DNA of 64,000 nt from Carex sylvatica (Eukaryota; Streptophyta; Magnoliopsida; Poales; Cyperaceae): assembly GCA_964058845.1 (NCBI GenBank), contig CAXKVR010000076.1, positions 540,011 to 604,010 of the forward strand. The letters are read 5' to 3'. The notes under the pieces were generated by a model. The model saw only the letters and a program-made list of their open reading frames with translations. It ran no database searches and was not told the DNA's origin. This document shows positions 10,776-22,588 of this stretch, piece by piece. Each line of letters opens with the position of its first letter. Positions within the stretch are counted from its first letter, which is position 1. Position numbers and translations under genes: made by a program.

Positions 10776-12021
10776 GCGTCGACCACAGTCTAATTGGGGA
10801 TTTTGGGTTTAACGGCGTTTCCTACAAAAGTCCAATCTCAACCAATTAAATTAGTGAATGACTAAAATACCCTTTATAATTAATTGCTAATAAGTAGGAC
10901 CGAGTAAATTTCGTGTTTTTTTATTAAACTGTATTTGAGATAAGATTTGGTTTGTTAAGAATGACAGTTAATTTCATGGGTTTGTATTTGCTTACATGTG
11001 AAAATACTAGTATATTATTAAAGGTGAAGATTTTATATTGATATAAATTATACTAACAATTTATTGAAACATATAACAAATAATTAGATAGTTACTGAAA
11101 ATAAAATAAAATTGTAGATGTTCATCTATAATCTCCATAAATTGCATATGCATATTGTAAAATTGGTCATCCACTACTTCATTTGAGAAATTAACAATTT
11201 AACTTTACAGACATTTGATTGAAGACCAAACGATTTGTATTTGATTTCGATTGATTATTTTAGTAGTTGTGACAGCTATCACCGATTTTTTGAAATTGTA
11301 TTATTTAAGTATAAAAAGATGATTAATTTTTTCGTTAGATTTTAATTTAGAATTTGAATTTTTAGACTTAATACAAATTACTTATGATGATTATGCTAAG
11401 ACATAAGCTTAAATATTTGAATTGTAGTGCCATAACTCAAATAAGCAATTTAGGCAACAGAGAATAAAATTTAATATTTTGCATGCATTACAATAATTGC
11501 TACAAGCTTTAAAATAACCATGTATATGATGATCAATATTTCATACATGTCACATTTGACATTTTATCGGTAAATTATATTTATTATTAGTGTGAAATAT
11601 TTGTTTTTTTATGGAGTACATAATGAATCATATATTAAAATAAATAAACATACAAATTTAATATTAAATCGAAATACATACAGATAAACAGATACGAATA
11701 TAACTAAAATATCAATATAAAACTTGCTTGTCAGACTGCGTGGCACAGTCTGCAAATCGAAAACCAATTTGAAGGGCAATTTTGGAATTTCGAATGTCTT
11801 GAGGAGCAAACCAACAGGTACTGACGTGTCATGATAGAGAGAGAAGAACCGATAGAGACGAGGACATCCATGACGTGTCCCGTTAATTAATTAACGCCGT
11901 TATTTTTATAAAAAACAGGTGCGCAGGTTCTCGGAATTTGCTCTTCGAAGTCTTCGTCATCGCAATTCCTGCTTTCCAGAGAGCTGGGCCCCGCGGGTTT
12001 TACTCTTTTACTGTTTTACCC
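10776..12021. other. Intergenic, no gene seen
   Basis: The first kilobase is AT-rich and I see no coding or repeat structure in it. From about 11815 the sequence becomes mixed and contains two ACGTGTC (ABRE-like) motifs, at 11825 and 11873, that look like promoter DNA, but no gene start follows. Confidence 0.5.
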
Positions 12022-12032
12022 CTGGCTATACG

Positions 12033-12209
12033 AATTCGTATCCTCTGAGATATCTCAAACTTTGCGTGACTTTATGGAAAATCTCAACCGTTTAAATACG
12101 TTCTGCACGAATCTCAAATCACTCATAATACTGACCCATACATCACCCCCGAATAGGCACCGGACACGTCGGTCACGCAAAAGTTGAGATATCTCAGAGG
12201 ATACGCACT
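12033..12209. mobile_element. Mutator-like MITE, copy 1
   Basis: About 38 bp terminal inverted repeats starting AATTCGTATCCTCTGAG and, from the other end, AGTGCGTATCCTCTGAG; each includes the palindrome GAGATATCTC. The 11 bp flanks CTGGCTATACG (12022-12032) and CTGGCTGTACG (12210-12220) differ at one base, which fits a Mutator-type target duplication of 9-11 bp. Confidence 0.82.
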
Positions 12210-12510
12210 CTGGCTGTACGCTCTCTCTCGTTTTGACCGTTTCACCATTTGAAACCCTTTTTTTTTTAAAAAAATTCCTAGGCTTATTTCGATCTATTTT
12301 GAACAGGATAATGACCGTTCTGCAAGAAACAATCAAAACAAAAGCGCACGCGTTTTCTCATCGAAGGGATTCAATGAGGCAGACGAAAAATGCTATTTTT
12401 TGCAGCGAGTCGGTAGACTCATCTCAGAAATAAAAAAACTATTACTCACTACATATTGAATTTCTTGGCATTCGTAAAGAATCAGATTATATTAGCCACC
12501 CTACTCTCTG

Positions 12511-12686
12511 AATTGCTTCCTCTGAGATATCTCATATTTTGCTTGACTTGTTGGAAAATCTCAACCGTTACAATACGTTCTGCGCGAATCTCAAAGCTCA
12601 AATAATACTGCCCCTACGTCACTCCCCGAATAGGCACCGGACACGTCGGTCACGCAAAATATGAGATATCTCGGAGAATACGCACT
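12511..12686. mobile_element. Mutator-like MITE, copy 2
   Basis: Same structure and about 85-90 percent identity by eye to the element at 12033-12209, in the same orientation and only about 300 bases away. Shared interior includes AATAGGCACCGGACACGTCG. A target duplication is not clear. The DNA between the copies holds no gene. Confidence 0.78.
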
Positions 12687-13469
12687 CCGCTCCTCTGGGG
12701 CCCGGGCCAGCAGAAATTGGGGAAAAGGGGAGGAACCAAAACCAATCACAGTACGGTTTTTATTTTAGTACAAGAGAATTGTTTTAATTAAAATAATTAG
12801 ACGACCAAATGCTACACGTAAGAAAGCTCCTTTCGGTTTAGAATTTTTGGATTTTATAACTGATGCTTTGATTCGATATGACTAGGATAAGGATCCGACG
12901 CTATGAGTCATCTTATTTTTTTTTTTTCCCATTTAATTAAGCCTCTTTCTAGAAAATTTCAAGTACTAAAAAATAAACATGACATTAAACTATACTGTAC
13001 GGCACGTATCTGTAACATATTTGAAAGATCTGTTTAATGAACTATAATGAGAAATTTTTATTTTACGAACATTTCAATAAAAAGTACTGGTAGTGGTACC
13101 GTATGATCATGTGATGCTGGGACCTAGCAGCTCAACAGAGCCACTTAATAATTTAATTAGCTTTTAAAAGGTTTCGCATCCTCTGCAATCGTACTGAATA
13201 GATCTAGACCGTGCGTTTGAGATCAGATAAATTTAGATCTTTCTAGAACAAAAAGTTATCCAAGCTTTTATTATAATACCGTCGTAATCAAACTAGTTTG
13301 AACAGCCGTTGGAATTTCTGATTGTAAGTTTGTTTCCAAGTCATGCGTAGACCGTCTAAATCATAAGTTAGTCAAAGTGGAACAGACAGGAACAGACACT
13401 TGGGACATACTTGCGCAATCACTCATTGACTCTTCACCGTGTCATAGTGTAAAGTAATTGGATGTTAAG
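12687..13469. other. Intergenic, no gene seen
   Basis: Unique-looking AT-rich sequence with no convincing reading frame, RNA gene or repeat. Confidence 0.5.
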
Positions 13470-13481
13470 ATCAACGAAGGT

Positions 13482-13621
13482 GAGAGTTGCTCTCTCCTTC
13501 ATCATTTTTTCCAATTGATGTTTTCAGATGAGTGTTGTTTGTTGGTGAGCAAAGTTGGATGTAATTTATTTACTTGGAACATCTCAGTCCTCTACTGAGT
13601 TTTTTCTAAAAAAAAAAAAAA
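13482..13621 (+). mobile_element. Short poly(A) retroposon with perfect 12 bp target duplication
   Basis: A 140 bp segment ends in TTTTTTCTAAAAAAAAAAAA and is bracketed by identical ATCAACGAAGGT at 13470-13481 and 13622-13633. This is the signature of LINE-driven retroposition. I see no clear Pol III A and B boxes, so it may be a 5'-truncated LINE or SINE. Confidence 0.75.
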
Positions 13622-13929
13622 ATCAACGAAGGTAACTCAATTCCTGAATTGGTTTTTATCAGGAGAAATAAAAAAAAAATGTAACAAGCCGAAAAGAGAG
13701 AACCAGAATACAGAAAAATGCTCCCTTCGCGAACTGAGAACCAACCAGCATTGGACTAATATTTCATTGATTACACGTGAACTCTAACATATATATATGC
13801 ACAAAATCCCACAGGTACCCCAGCAACAGACCGAAAGATGCACACTTAAATCTTGGAAAATCACAGAAGCCTTAAACTCACAGCAGCACACAAACAACAT
13901 ACAGCCATGAAAACAATAACTCATTACGA

Positions 13930-13964
13930 CCCCCCCCCCCCCCCGCCAACACACACACCCCCCC
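13930..13964 (-). promoter_or_regulatory. G-rich tract in the SINAT 3' UTR
   Basis: On the transcribed (minus) strand a run of 7 G begins six bases after the stop codon, followed by alternating GT and then 15 consecutive G. It could form a G-quadruplex in the mRNA, or be only an unstable homopolymer. Confidence 0.5.
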
Positions 13965-13970
13965 TTCATT

Positions 13971-16967
13971 TCAACTGCACAGATTAGGGATGCAAACGCC
14001 GCCATCAGGGTTGGGCTGCTCCTTCCAGATCCGACCCGTGACCCGCAGCTTAAGCTCCTTGCGGTCACCACCAGAGAAGAAGAGGGCCATGTTGCGCTGG
14101 ATTATGAGGCCGTCATGGCTATCTCGTACCTTGCGGTGGCTGTCGCGTATGCTGCGGGGAGTGCCCTCCCAGACCATCTTGCGGCCATTTGCACCAACCT
14201 CCAGACTATAGCTGTAGTTGCGTGCCTCGTTCTCGTCTCCCATGAAACGCAGGAATGCCATGTATACTGGTGCGTTGCTCAGCTGGAAGGCCTCAAAGTG
14301 AAGGCAGAAATATTGACCGAAGCAGTGAAATACCTAGAGAGAGAGAGAGATTAGCTTTTTGTGTATGCTTTGTTTTTGTTTTTTTTTCTTTTCAATTCTG
14401 GTAATTTGCATTTGGTAGGAAGTATGTACCTTCCAATAAAATTATGTACATAAAACACTGGGCAGTGGTAAGCTAGTATAACTACAAATGTCTGCTTATG
14501 AATTTGCTGAAAGTAAGAATGTCATAACCACAGTGTATCTTTTTTTTTTAACGCAATTTAGATGGTAGAAGAACTAAATGCCACGGCAAAGCCTGGGAAA
14601 AGTACTCACTAACCAGATTCATATTGTGGTCATGAGCATGGAAACCCAAAAAGTTTACCTAAGCATGGCCCTCGTGCCAATGTTACAGAAGATGGGAATT
14701 CATCTTTTTAACAGAAATATAGAGAAAAATGAGGAAATGAGGGAAAGTTTGGAATGTAAGCACATTTGAAAAACCAGGATAAACAGGACTCTGCGGATGA
14801 TTAATTTGTAGTTTTAACAGAGACTGTCACAATAGTTTCAAAGTTCCATCAGTGCACAGATGAAAATACTCTTTTAAGTTCATTGTGAAAAGCTAGTATA
14901 ACTACAAATGTCTGCTTATGAATTTGCTGAAAGTAAGAATGTCATAACCACAGTGTATCTTTTTTTTTTAACGCAATTTAGATGGTAGAAGAACTAAATG
15001 CCACGGCAAAGCCTGGGAAAAGTACTCACTAACCAGAATCATATTGTGGTCATGAGCATGGAAACCCAAAAAGTTTACCTAAGCATGGCCCTCGTGCCAA
15101 TGTTACAGAAGATGGGAATTCATCTTTTTAACAGAAATATAGAGAAAAATGAGGAAATGAGGGTAAGTTTGGAATGTAAGCACATTTGAAAAACCAGGAT
15201 AAACAGGAGTCTGCGGATGATTAATTTGTAGTTTTAACAGAGACTGTCACAATAGTTTCAAAGTTCCATCAGTGCACAGATGAAAATACTCTTTTAAGTT
15301 CATTGTGAAAAGACATGACCAGGAAGAGAATAAATAAAAAATAAAAAACTCACCGTCAACATCCAAGTGGCGTTCTCCACCTCCCTCGGGTTTGACTTGA
15401 CATATCTATGATTAAATGTACACCCACTATGCATATCCACCTTATGGTCATCCCTCAGATGCGCAACAAGGAAAGGGATGTCGCCGATTATGGAGCACTC
15501 AGATCCGGCATAGGGGCAGTTGTACGGACGGAAGTTGCACTGGGACTCATGCTTCAGCTTGCTGTAGTAGGGGAATATCTCGGGACAGCCCAGTGTGTAG
15601 TACTTGCATGGAAGCTCCAGGGATTCAGCGACTTTCTCCAACGCCAAACAACGAATGTCTCCGAGCTCCTGTCGGCAGGTAGGGCACCGGTTGTGCACCC
15701 TGGACTTGCATGTCGAACAGAGAGTGTGGCCATTTTGGCACTGTGAATTGATGAACGCATTGAATTGTCAGTGACTGAGCATGTGGCTGAGATAGCTTTC
15801 AATTTTTTTTATTTTTATGGGAACTCAAACCCAGAGGATTCCACATATCAATTCTTAGAATGACTTTACCATAGAAATACTCTTTCTCAAAAGAGCCCTC
15901 AAAGATCCCAACTGGTGTTAACTAATTGGGTGTTGTAGCAAGCTATATTCTGACAAATATAAGGTGCAGAAGCATTATCAAAGAAAGCTGCCAAAACACA
16001 GCCTTGTTAATCAAAATATAGTCACAGCTTAAATAAGGAATGATTTGTAGTTTATAAAGGTATAAATTGTTCTGAAATGTGATACACGGAAGAATGCAAA
16101 TTTGTAACTATACTAGTAAAATGCACAGTGAAAAACCCCTTAAAAGGTAATCAATTAGGAAGTGTAGTCACATAACAAGAATCTAAGAATGAATTACTAA
16201 ACATCAGCTGCTGAAAGTTGAACAAATTGTGAGCAGCATACTTATCAGTTCAAATAAACCTAATTTAATTTTGTTGATAAGAGAACTGAAAACAGACAAA
16301 TGACCAAATCTAATAATGACATTATAAGTCATTGCTCATTTCATCCTCAATTCATGATTCCTGCATTTAACCTCTTTTCTGTGTATCACCATACTGGGAC
16401 TTTCTTGGATGCAGGGTTTGAGCTTTCTTGAATCAAACACCACAAATTTCACATCGAGTATCGAAAATATCCCATGAAATTACAAATACACTAACAGGAA
16501 CGCCAAAGGGACCAACAAGGCCAAAAATAAATGGTCCAAAATCAAGGAAATACTACTAACCCCTTATTACAAGCCAATCACAAGTATTCTTCCCTAATCC
16601 TTTCCCTCGAATGTGCTATTCAAATTCTTCCTCCAAACCAAACCTCCATAACCTAAATAATTTCCAATGCCATGAATTAGAGAATCAAAGTGTAAACAAG
16701 ATCGCAAACCTGATGAATCGGGGGGTACATGGAGTTGGTACAGACGGGGCACTCAAGCAATTCATGCACGCTGGTCGCTGGAGGCAACATCGGCCCTCCG
16801 GCGATTGCTCCAGCGCCGGTTCCATTCCCCCCTCCGCCTACTCCAACATTTCCAGCCACGCCGCCGCCTGACTTGGGGTAGGGATGGCGTGGCAGGTGCG
16901 TCAAAGTCTCCTCCTCCTCTAACCCATCTGATGACGACACGCACTCGATACTGTCTAACATATCCAT
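13971..16967 (-). CDS. SINAT: SINAT-type RING E3 ubiquitin ligase (SINAT3/4-like)
   Basis: Three exons, all joined in phase 0: 16967-16710 (86 codons), 15740-15354 (129 codons) and 14333-13971 (120 codons plus TGA), giving 335 aa against about 326-327 for Arabidopsis SINAT3/4. Splice sites read CATCAG|GTTTGC, CACAG|TGCC, TTGACG|GTGAGT and TCTAG|GTATTT. The RING begins ECPVC at residue 72 and runs through HNRCPTC; the SIAH-type zinc region follows, then the substrate-binding domain with VFHCFGQYFCLHFEAF and KELKLRVTGRIWKEQ. The C-terminus GGVCIPNL resembles SINAT3/4. SINAT proteins dimerise and ubiquitinate targets in auxin, drought and autophagy responses. The N-terminal 30-58 stretch is unusually Gly-rich. 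The start at MDMLDSIECVSSSDG matches the family. Intron 2 holds a 420 bp tandem duplication. Confidence 0.96.
14471..15310. repeat. Recent 420 bp tandem duplication inside SINAT intron 2
   Basis: Bases 14471-14890 and 14891-15310 are identical except at three sites (14619/15039, 14744/15164 and 14789/15209), about 99.3 percent. The unit is non-coding on both strands apart from chance frames. It lengthens intron 2 to about 1.0 kb and does not touch either splice site. Confidence 0.95.
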
Positions 16968-18242
16968 TGAATCTCTCTCTTTCTTTCTATCACGAAAGAG
17001 ATCGATCGATCGATCAAAGAAGAGAGCGTGGAACAAAAGAGAAGGAAGTCGCTTTTCCCCTTTTCTTTTCGAATTTCTTTATTTTCTTATTTAGATTTCA
17101 TTTTGTGTGGCCTTTGCTTGTGGCCGAGTATCCCGGCAATAACGAATAGAAGGGTGGCCGATTGACTAAATCTTCTCCAGCTCTTTTAAACTGCAGATCT
17201 CCGTTTTAGTATTAACCTACCTTGACATAGTACGGACTTTTACAAGACTGGGGTCTTACCGTTTTATAGACTGGAGACAATACAATAAATGGTCGCACCA
17301 ATTCTTCATGGTTTGTTTTGTTGTCTGCGACTTATCTTGTATGAAATTTTTCAATGCATCTATGTTTGATTTCTCATTGGTCTAGCACTCCTTTTAAGTA
17401 ACATATTTAAATTGAAACCCCTTCGCTTCGCTTCCCATGGAAATCCAGCCTTAATACGAGCACCACCAGTTCAAATCATATATAAAAGAAAAGACCTTAA
17501 GAATTCAAACGCCGTTGATTCTAATCCAAACACCTGAGAATTCAAATGTCCCCATCTGATATAATGACCCAATTAAAACCCAACTTGATTCAAAATTTCA
17601 AATCCAAATGACCTTAAAATTCAGATGCGGTTTGCTGATGTTAAACTTTTTTTTTTTTTTTTGGTTGAAAATTCATAGATAACTGCATTGAAAAAGTTAC
17701 AAAGGAGTTGTTACATAAAAAAAATAGACAACGAGTGTCTGTAAAAATATACAGCTAAATAAAACTAAAAATATACAGAGATATATGCATCATGTGGACG
17801 CAAATTTAATTATCCTTGCTTGTCTAGTGATGGTTTCCTCTGTACGCATATCACAGCCGAGAAGACACTGAATCCAAATCAGACTGGAAACTGAATCGAT
17901 CAGACCAGGACAGTCATCTATCAGCTGAGAAGGCACTAAATCAAATCAGACTGGGAACTAAATTAACTAGTTGATAACAGACATCTCTAAATAGAAAGAG
18001 AAGAAGAAAATCAGAGAAAGAGACATAAAATAATACAAAACAACATATAAACATCAAACTAAAAACAAAAGGTATGCTTACTTTACACAGACGGGAGACC
18101 ACTCGCCCTTCCATCACCGAATAGGAAAAGGCACCCGCGACTGATCCATTATTTCATTCCGATACCCATCAAGAAGAGATAGAAGCAAAGTTTTTTTTCT
18201 TTCCCGATCGCCTCAAATCGTTTTTTTTATCTCACCATCGTT
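16968..18242. other. SINAT promoter side and intergenic DNA
   Basis: The SINAT leader is CT/AG-rich with a short GATC repeat near 17000. Further right there is a T16 tract (about 17647) followed by sequence like the 3' end of an antisense A-tailed retroposon, and an imperfect direct repeat of about 40 bp (about 17861 and 17925) around AATCAGACTGG. No gene is seen. Confidence 0.45.
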
Positions 18243-18250
18243 TGGGCACA

Positions 18251-18610
18251 CAGGGGCGGATCTAGGATTTTCAGGGGGAGGGGGGAATAATATCGAAAGG
18301 TTTAAACAGCTAATCGAATTTAAATCCATTAACTAATTGGGTACCCGATAAATAAATAGTATTTTGACTTATATTTTTCAATGCTCTGACTTGTAATTTT
18401 TAATACTTTAAATTACTAATTATAATTCAAGAAAAATTATTTTGAATTTAACACTAAATTTAACCAGAATAACAAATCAAATATCCATAGGGAACAAAAG
18501 AATTTTCAAGAGAAAACAAAGTCAGTCGATACTATAGATCACTACTAAAACTCAAAATTCAAAGAAGACAGTTACCCCTGTTAGGCTGCTACATGCTAGG
18601 TCCGTTCCTG
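18251..18610. mobile_element. hAT-like MITE with perfect 8 bp target duplication
   Basis: Ends CAGGGGCGGATCTAG and, inverted, CAGGAACGGACCTAG; flanks are identical TGGGCACA at 18243-18250 and 18611-18618. CAGGGGCGGA ends are typical of a widespread plant hAT MITE group. The interior is AT-rich and non-coding. Confidence 0.88.
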
Positions 18611-18735
18611 TGGGCACAGCTTTTGCAAAGTGTTAGACTGAGCACAACCAGTCCGGAAATAAATAAATAAAAAGAAATTAAATGGTGGTGCATAGGTATA
18701 TTATATAAGCCCAATTGAACATGAACAGCCTATAT

Positions 18736-18970
18736 CAACCAGGCTAAGGCTATCCCTTTCCTAATTAAATAGCTGCGGTCCTGTATCAGCTAACAAACGT
18801 TTGTTTCTTTTATTTTTCCTTTTTTTGTACTTTTGATATCTTAACAACATATTATTTAAAGTAAATAAATTAAAACTATAGATGTGTTCTTTCTTTATTA
18901 ATAGTGGATTTGACTTTTTATCAAATAATATAAATATTTAACAGTAAAAATTTAGTGACTTTATGATAAA
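18736..18970. repeat. Dispersed repeat, copy 1 (other copy 30944-31155)
   Basis: The segment from AACCAGG through AAATAGCTGC, AAACGTTTGTTTC and TAGATGTGTTC to TTTAGTGA aligns by eye with 30944-31155 in the same orientation. Ends are not defined; it may belong to a larger unrecognised element that also includes the neighbouring foldback, because both copies lie near a TAATAAAAATTTCGG end. Between this repeat and the foldback at 19476 there is about 500 bases of featureless AT-rich DNA. Confidence 0.65.
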
Positions 18971-19475
18971 TGTAAAACAAACAAAAAACGTACTAACTCT
19001 AAATTTTACATATGTACCAAAAAATTTAGTGATTTTTCATTATATAATTTTACAAACTATTTTAATTACGAAATGGATTCGGATTTGGTACCAACTAATG
19101 AGCACAATTTAATGGTGCACATACCATTAACGAGCGTTCAAATGTTTCTTATTCGTCTCCATTTTCAAAACTTTAATAACTTGTGTTTTAAAACTAAAAT
19201 ATCAAAATAAAACTGTTAGATATGATCTATATTATTTTATCAATGTATATGTGAAAGATTACATCATTTCAATTATTTTGATCGATATTAAAAACTTGTA
19301 AAAATAAACTGATGTGGATGATTTTTAAAGTTTAGTTTTTCAACTCTTTGATTCATATAAAAAGAGAGTAAAAAGTGCTATTTTTTATGTATATGTAGAA
19401 AAAAAAAATATCGCATCTAACAATTTATAACGAGTGTCTTTGTCATGTAAAGAAGACAAAAAATTATAAATCTAT

Positions 19476-20660
19476 AGATCTCCGAAATATTAATATTAAA
19501 AAAATATGGAATTTAAAAAACTATGTAGATTTTTTTATTTTTTCGAAATCTATCCAAATCGCAAATTTTTTTTGCGGTAATTCAGTTTAAAACCACAATT
19601 GTTTTTGGCGGTTTTGGAATTTTATGCAATAATTTAAAAAAACCGTTAAATTTTTGCGGTTTGAATTTTTTTTGCATTTTTTATATATTTTTATTTAAAT
19701 AGAAATATTTATAATTTATTTAATTTTGTATTGAAATATTAGAAATATTTTATATATTTCTTTGAAAATAGATGAAATACTATATAATTTGATTTGTGAA
19801 AGACTGCTACAAATAATCCGGTTCAACATTTTGCATGCCGATTTTTTTTGCGGTTGTAAGAAAAATTAATATATTTATTTATTTGTTATTGAAAAATAAT
19901 AAAAATGCTTGGATTTTGAGTTATTGATTCTGGTTTAAAAGTCACTTTTAAGAAAATACAGAAAATATTGTCATCCTTCTAGTACATTTAATTTCTAAAA
20001 AGTTGTATCTATTTTTGAAAAAATAAATAAAGTTATTTAATGATTGTTATTCAAAAAAAATTCTCAAAATAAATACATTTTTTTAGAAATTAAATGTACT
20101 AGATGGATTACAATATTTTCTGTATTACCTAGAAGTGACTTTAAATCAGAACCAATAACTCAGAATCCAATCATTTTTATTTTTTTTTACCAATAACTCA
20201 TAAAGAAATATTAATTTTTCTTGTAGCCATAAAAAATTCAGCATGAAAATGTTGATCCGAGTTTTTTGTAGCAGTCTTTCTAATAAATCAAATTATATAG
20301 TATTCCATTTATTTTCAAATAAATATATAAAATATTTCTAATATTTTAATACAAAAAATAAATAAATTATAAATACTTCTATTTAAATAAAAAATAAAAA
20401 ATACGAAAAAAAAATTAAAAACGCAAAAAATCATAACGTTTTTTTTTGAAACCGCAATTTTTTTTTGCGTTTTAGAATTCAAAAACCATAATTTTTTTTT
20501 GAAGTAATTCATTCTAAAACCGTAATTTTTTTGTGGTAATTCAGTCTAAAATGGCAAAAAAAAATTACAGTTTGGGTAGATTTCAAAATAACGCGAAAAC
20601 TGGATAGTTTCTAAAATTTCATATTTTCTTTGGATAGTAATAAAAATTTCGGATAGATCT
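19476..20660. mobile_element. Large foldback element, about 1.2 kb
   Basis: The two halves are inverted repeats of roughly 550-590 bp around an apex near 20030. Matched landmarks include AGATCTCCGAAAT with GGATAGATCT at the ends, TTGCGG with CCGCAA, GACTGCTACAAATAATCC with its inverse near 20270, and AAATGTACTAG near the apex. There is no coding capacity. A further arm fragment lies at 46965-47190. A long hairpin transcript from here could feed small-RNA production; this is inference. Confidence 0.8.
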
Positions 20661-22588
20661 CAACTTTATTTCATAGCTAGTGCCAATCATAAACTAAGAG
20701 TAGCAGTATCGAATTTTTTATTTATATCTAAAAAAAAATTAAATTTAAAAACCTAACCATTTACCAGAAAAATGAATATTTGAACCCTGACAGCTTCATT
20801 GTCAGTTTGAGACCCCTAAAAGGGTTGAAATGTCAAATAAATTATATATACAGAAACTTGACTCCAAGACAATCAAAATGGAAACCTAATTTGTACAATT
20901 TGGACTCATATTTATTTCTGAATTGAAATTTAAAGTTAAATCAAAATTAAATACAAGAACTATACATGACATGGACAACAATGCCCCTGATGGTAATTAA
21001 ATCCTTAAAATGCAAATAAATTGACTAAAATGATAAAAATTGGCACAGATACCCTTGATATTCCCTTCTATGATCCTATGAAAAGAAATCTATCTCTTGT
21101 ATACAAAATTCACAAGAGAATAGATTAAAAAGTTCTGAAATTATGAACATGCCTAAATCTCTTTAAAATGATCAAATAAAGGCCTTTGAACCCTTGAATC
21201 AGTTATATTGCCTTTGTACCAGTCGATGGCACCCAACTGGTACTGAAATCAAAGCAAAAGGCTTGTTCTATGCTTGAAACTCAACCAAATATAAAATTTA
21301 TGTTTCCAAATGCTTTCATGCACTCATGCGATCACAAATGACCAAGTTATTGAAGAGAATCACAACAAAATTGAAGAAAACCGGGTTAAACCTCTATCAG
21401 TACCGGTATCAACCTTCTCGGCCCAGAGCCGCAGCTTCCAGTGAGTTTCAGCCGTCGAAAATGGTACCTTTGTACTCCTGACACCCTCACGATCACAGCC
21501 GTACCCTCGGTTAGCGCCGCCGTGGCCGAAATCAGCCGGACATAGTTTATCGGGGATGAATCCTAGGTTGTCAGTGACCTAGCACGAATTCCAAAGCTAA
21601 TGTGCGGATCTTGATGCAAAGGAAGAGATTCGAAGGCTAATATTCAAACTTGTAAATCAACGAATCACTGACAAAGGGGACCCACTTGTTAGTTGGCTGA
21701 ATCCATTAAAAGATCTAGCACCAATCCCAAAGCTTGTTTATGGAGATCCAAAGCCTAGTACACATATTAAGGGCCCAGTGCACTTTTTAATGCACTAAAC
21801 TCAAATCCTAAAGCCTAGGTGTCAGAATCATGTCTCTGCACACATCTTGAAGCCCAATCCCAAATCTCAAGGCCCTATGATTAAATCCAATGTCCAGTAC
21901 ACATATCAAAGGCCCAAAATCCAAATCTTGAAGGCCCAATACCGATCTCAAAGCCCAGAAACCATTAAATAAGGCCTTTTTGCATATAAACCTAGTGATC
22001 CTGGGTGCAATCACATGTTAATTGATTCAAATCCACAAAATAGGAAATGAAATCCTCAAAAATAAAATTCATGATTATTTGTGTAGAATGTACTACACAA
22101 ATAATCATGAATTTTGATATATTATACATTTTTTAACTCAAAATGATTGAAAAGTTATGGAATTTTGAAAATTTATTGACATGGCAGCCTCTGATTGGTG
22201 CCACATGGCATGGGGGGGTACCCCAAGTAATTAACCTAGTGATCCTGGGTGCAAATTGGGTATCACCAAACCTAATCCTACAAATGGGACCCACTGGTCA
22301 GCCAGATAAATCAAATTTCGCTGGACCATGGATATAGATAGACTTAGAGCATGAAACTTGAACTTGGTGCACCGAACTGTCAATGCTCTAGGTCTAGGTC
22401 ATTGAACCCTTCAACTTGCGTGAACTCGGTGCGCCAAGCCTTTGAACCTTTGAATCTTATCAGCCTTTGAACCTTTATCAGCCTTTGAACCCTTCAACTT
22501 ACGTGAACTCGGTGTGCCAAGCCAAAGCGCATTCCTCTCTACGCATCCTGAGCTTAATTTCGAGCTCCAAATTCAATCAAATGAAAGG
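20661..22588. other. Intergenic with small repeats
   Basis: No gene is seen. It holds degenerate phrases rich in AAGGCCCAAT/AAAGCCCA (21680-21970), a perfect 23 bp hairpin (22064-22115), a 22 bp direct repeat (21989-22010 and 22233-22254) around that hairpin, and a tandem-like repeat with CAACTTGCGTGAACTCGGTG (22402 and 22487). Confidence 0.55.
22064..22115. repeat. Perfect 23 bp inverted repeat with 6 base loop
   Basis: The arms 22064-22086 and 22093-22115 are exactly complementary, separated by AATGTA. The context is repetitive, so a small palindromic insertion is more likely than a microRNA gene, and the stem is short for a plant miRNA precursor. Confidence 0.85.

Noticed and set aside
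14578..15189. Two identical 63-codon frames
   Set aside because: They are the same chance frame in the two copies of the intronic 420 bp duplication, antisense to SINAT.
22064..22115. MicroRNA gene
   Set aside because: Stem is only 23 bp and perfectly paired, with a 6 base loop in repetitive DNA; plant precursors are longer and imperfect.
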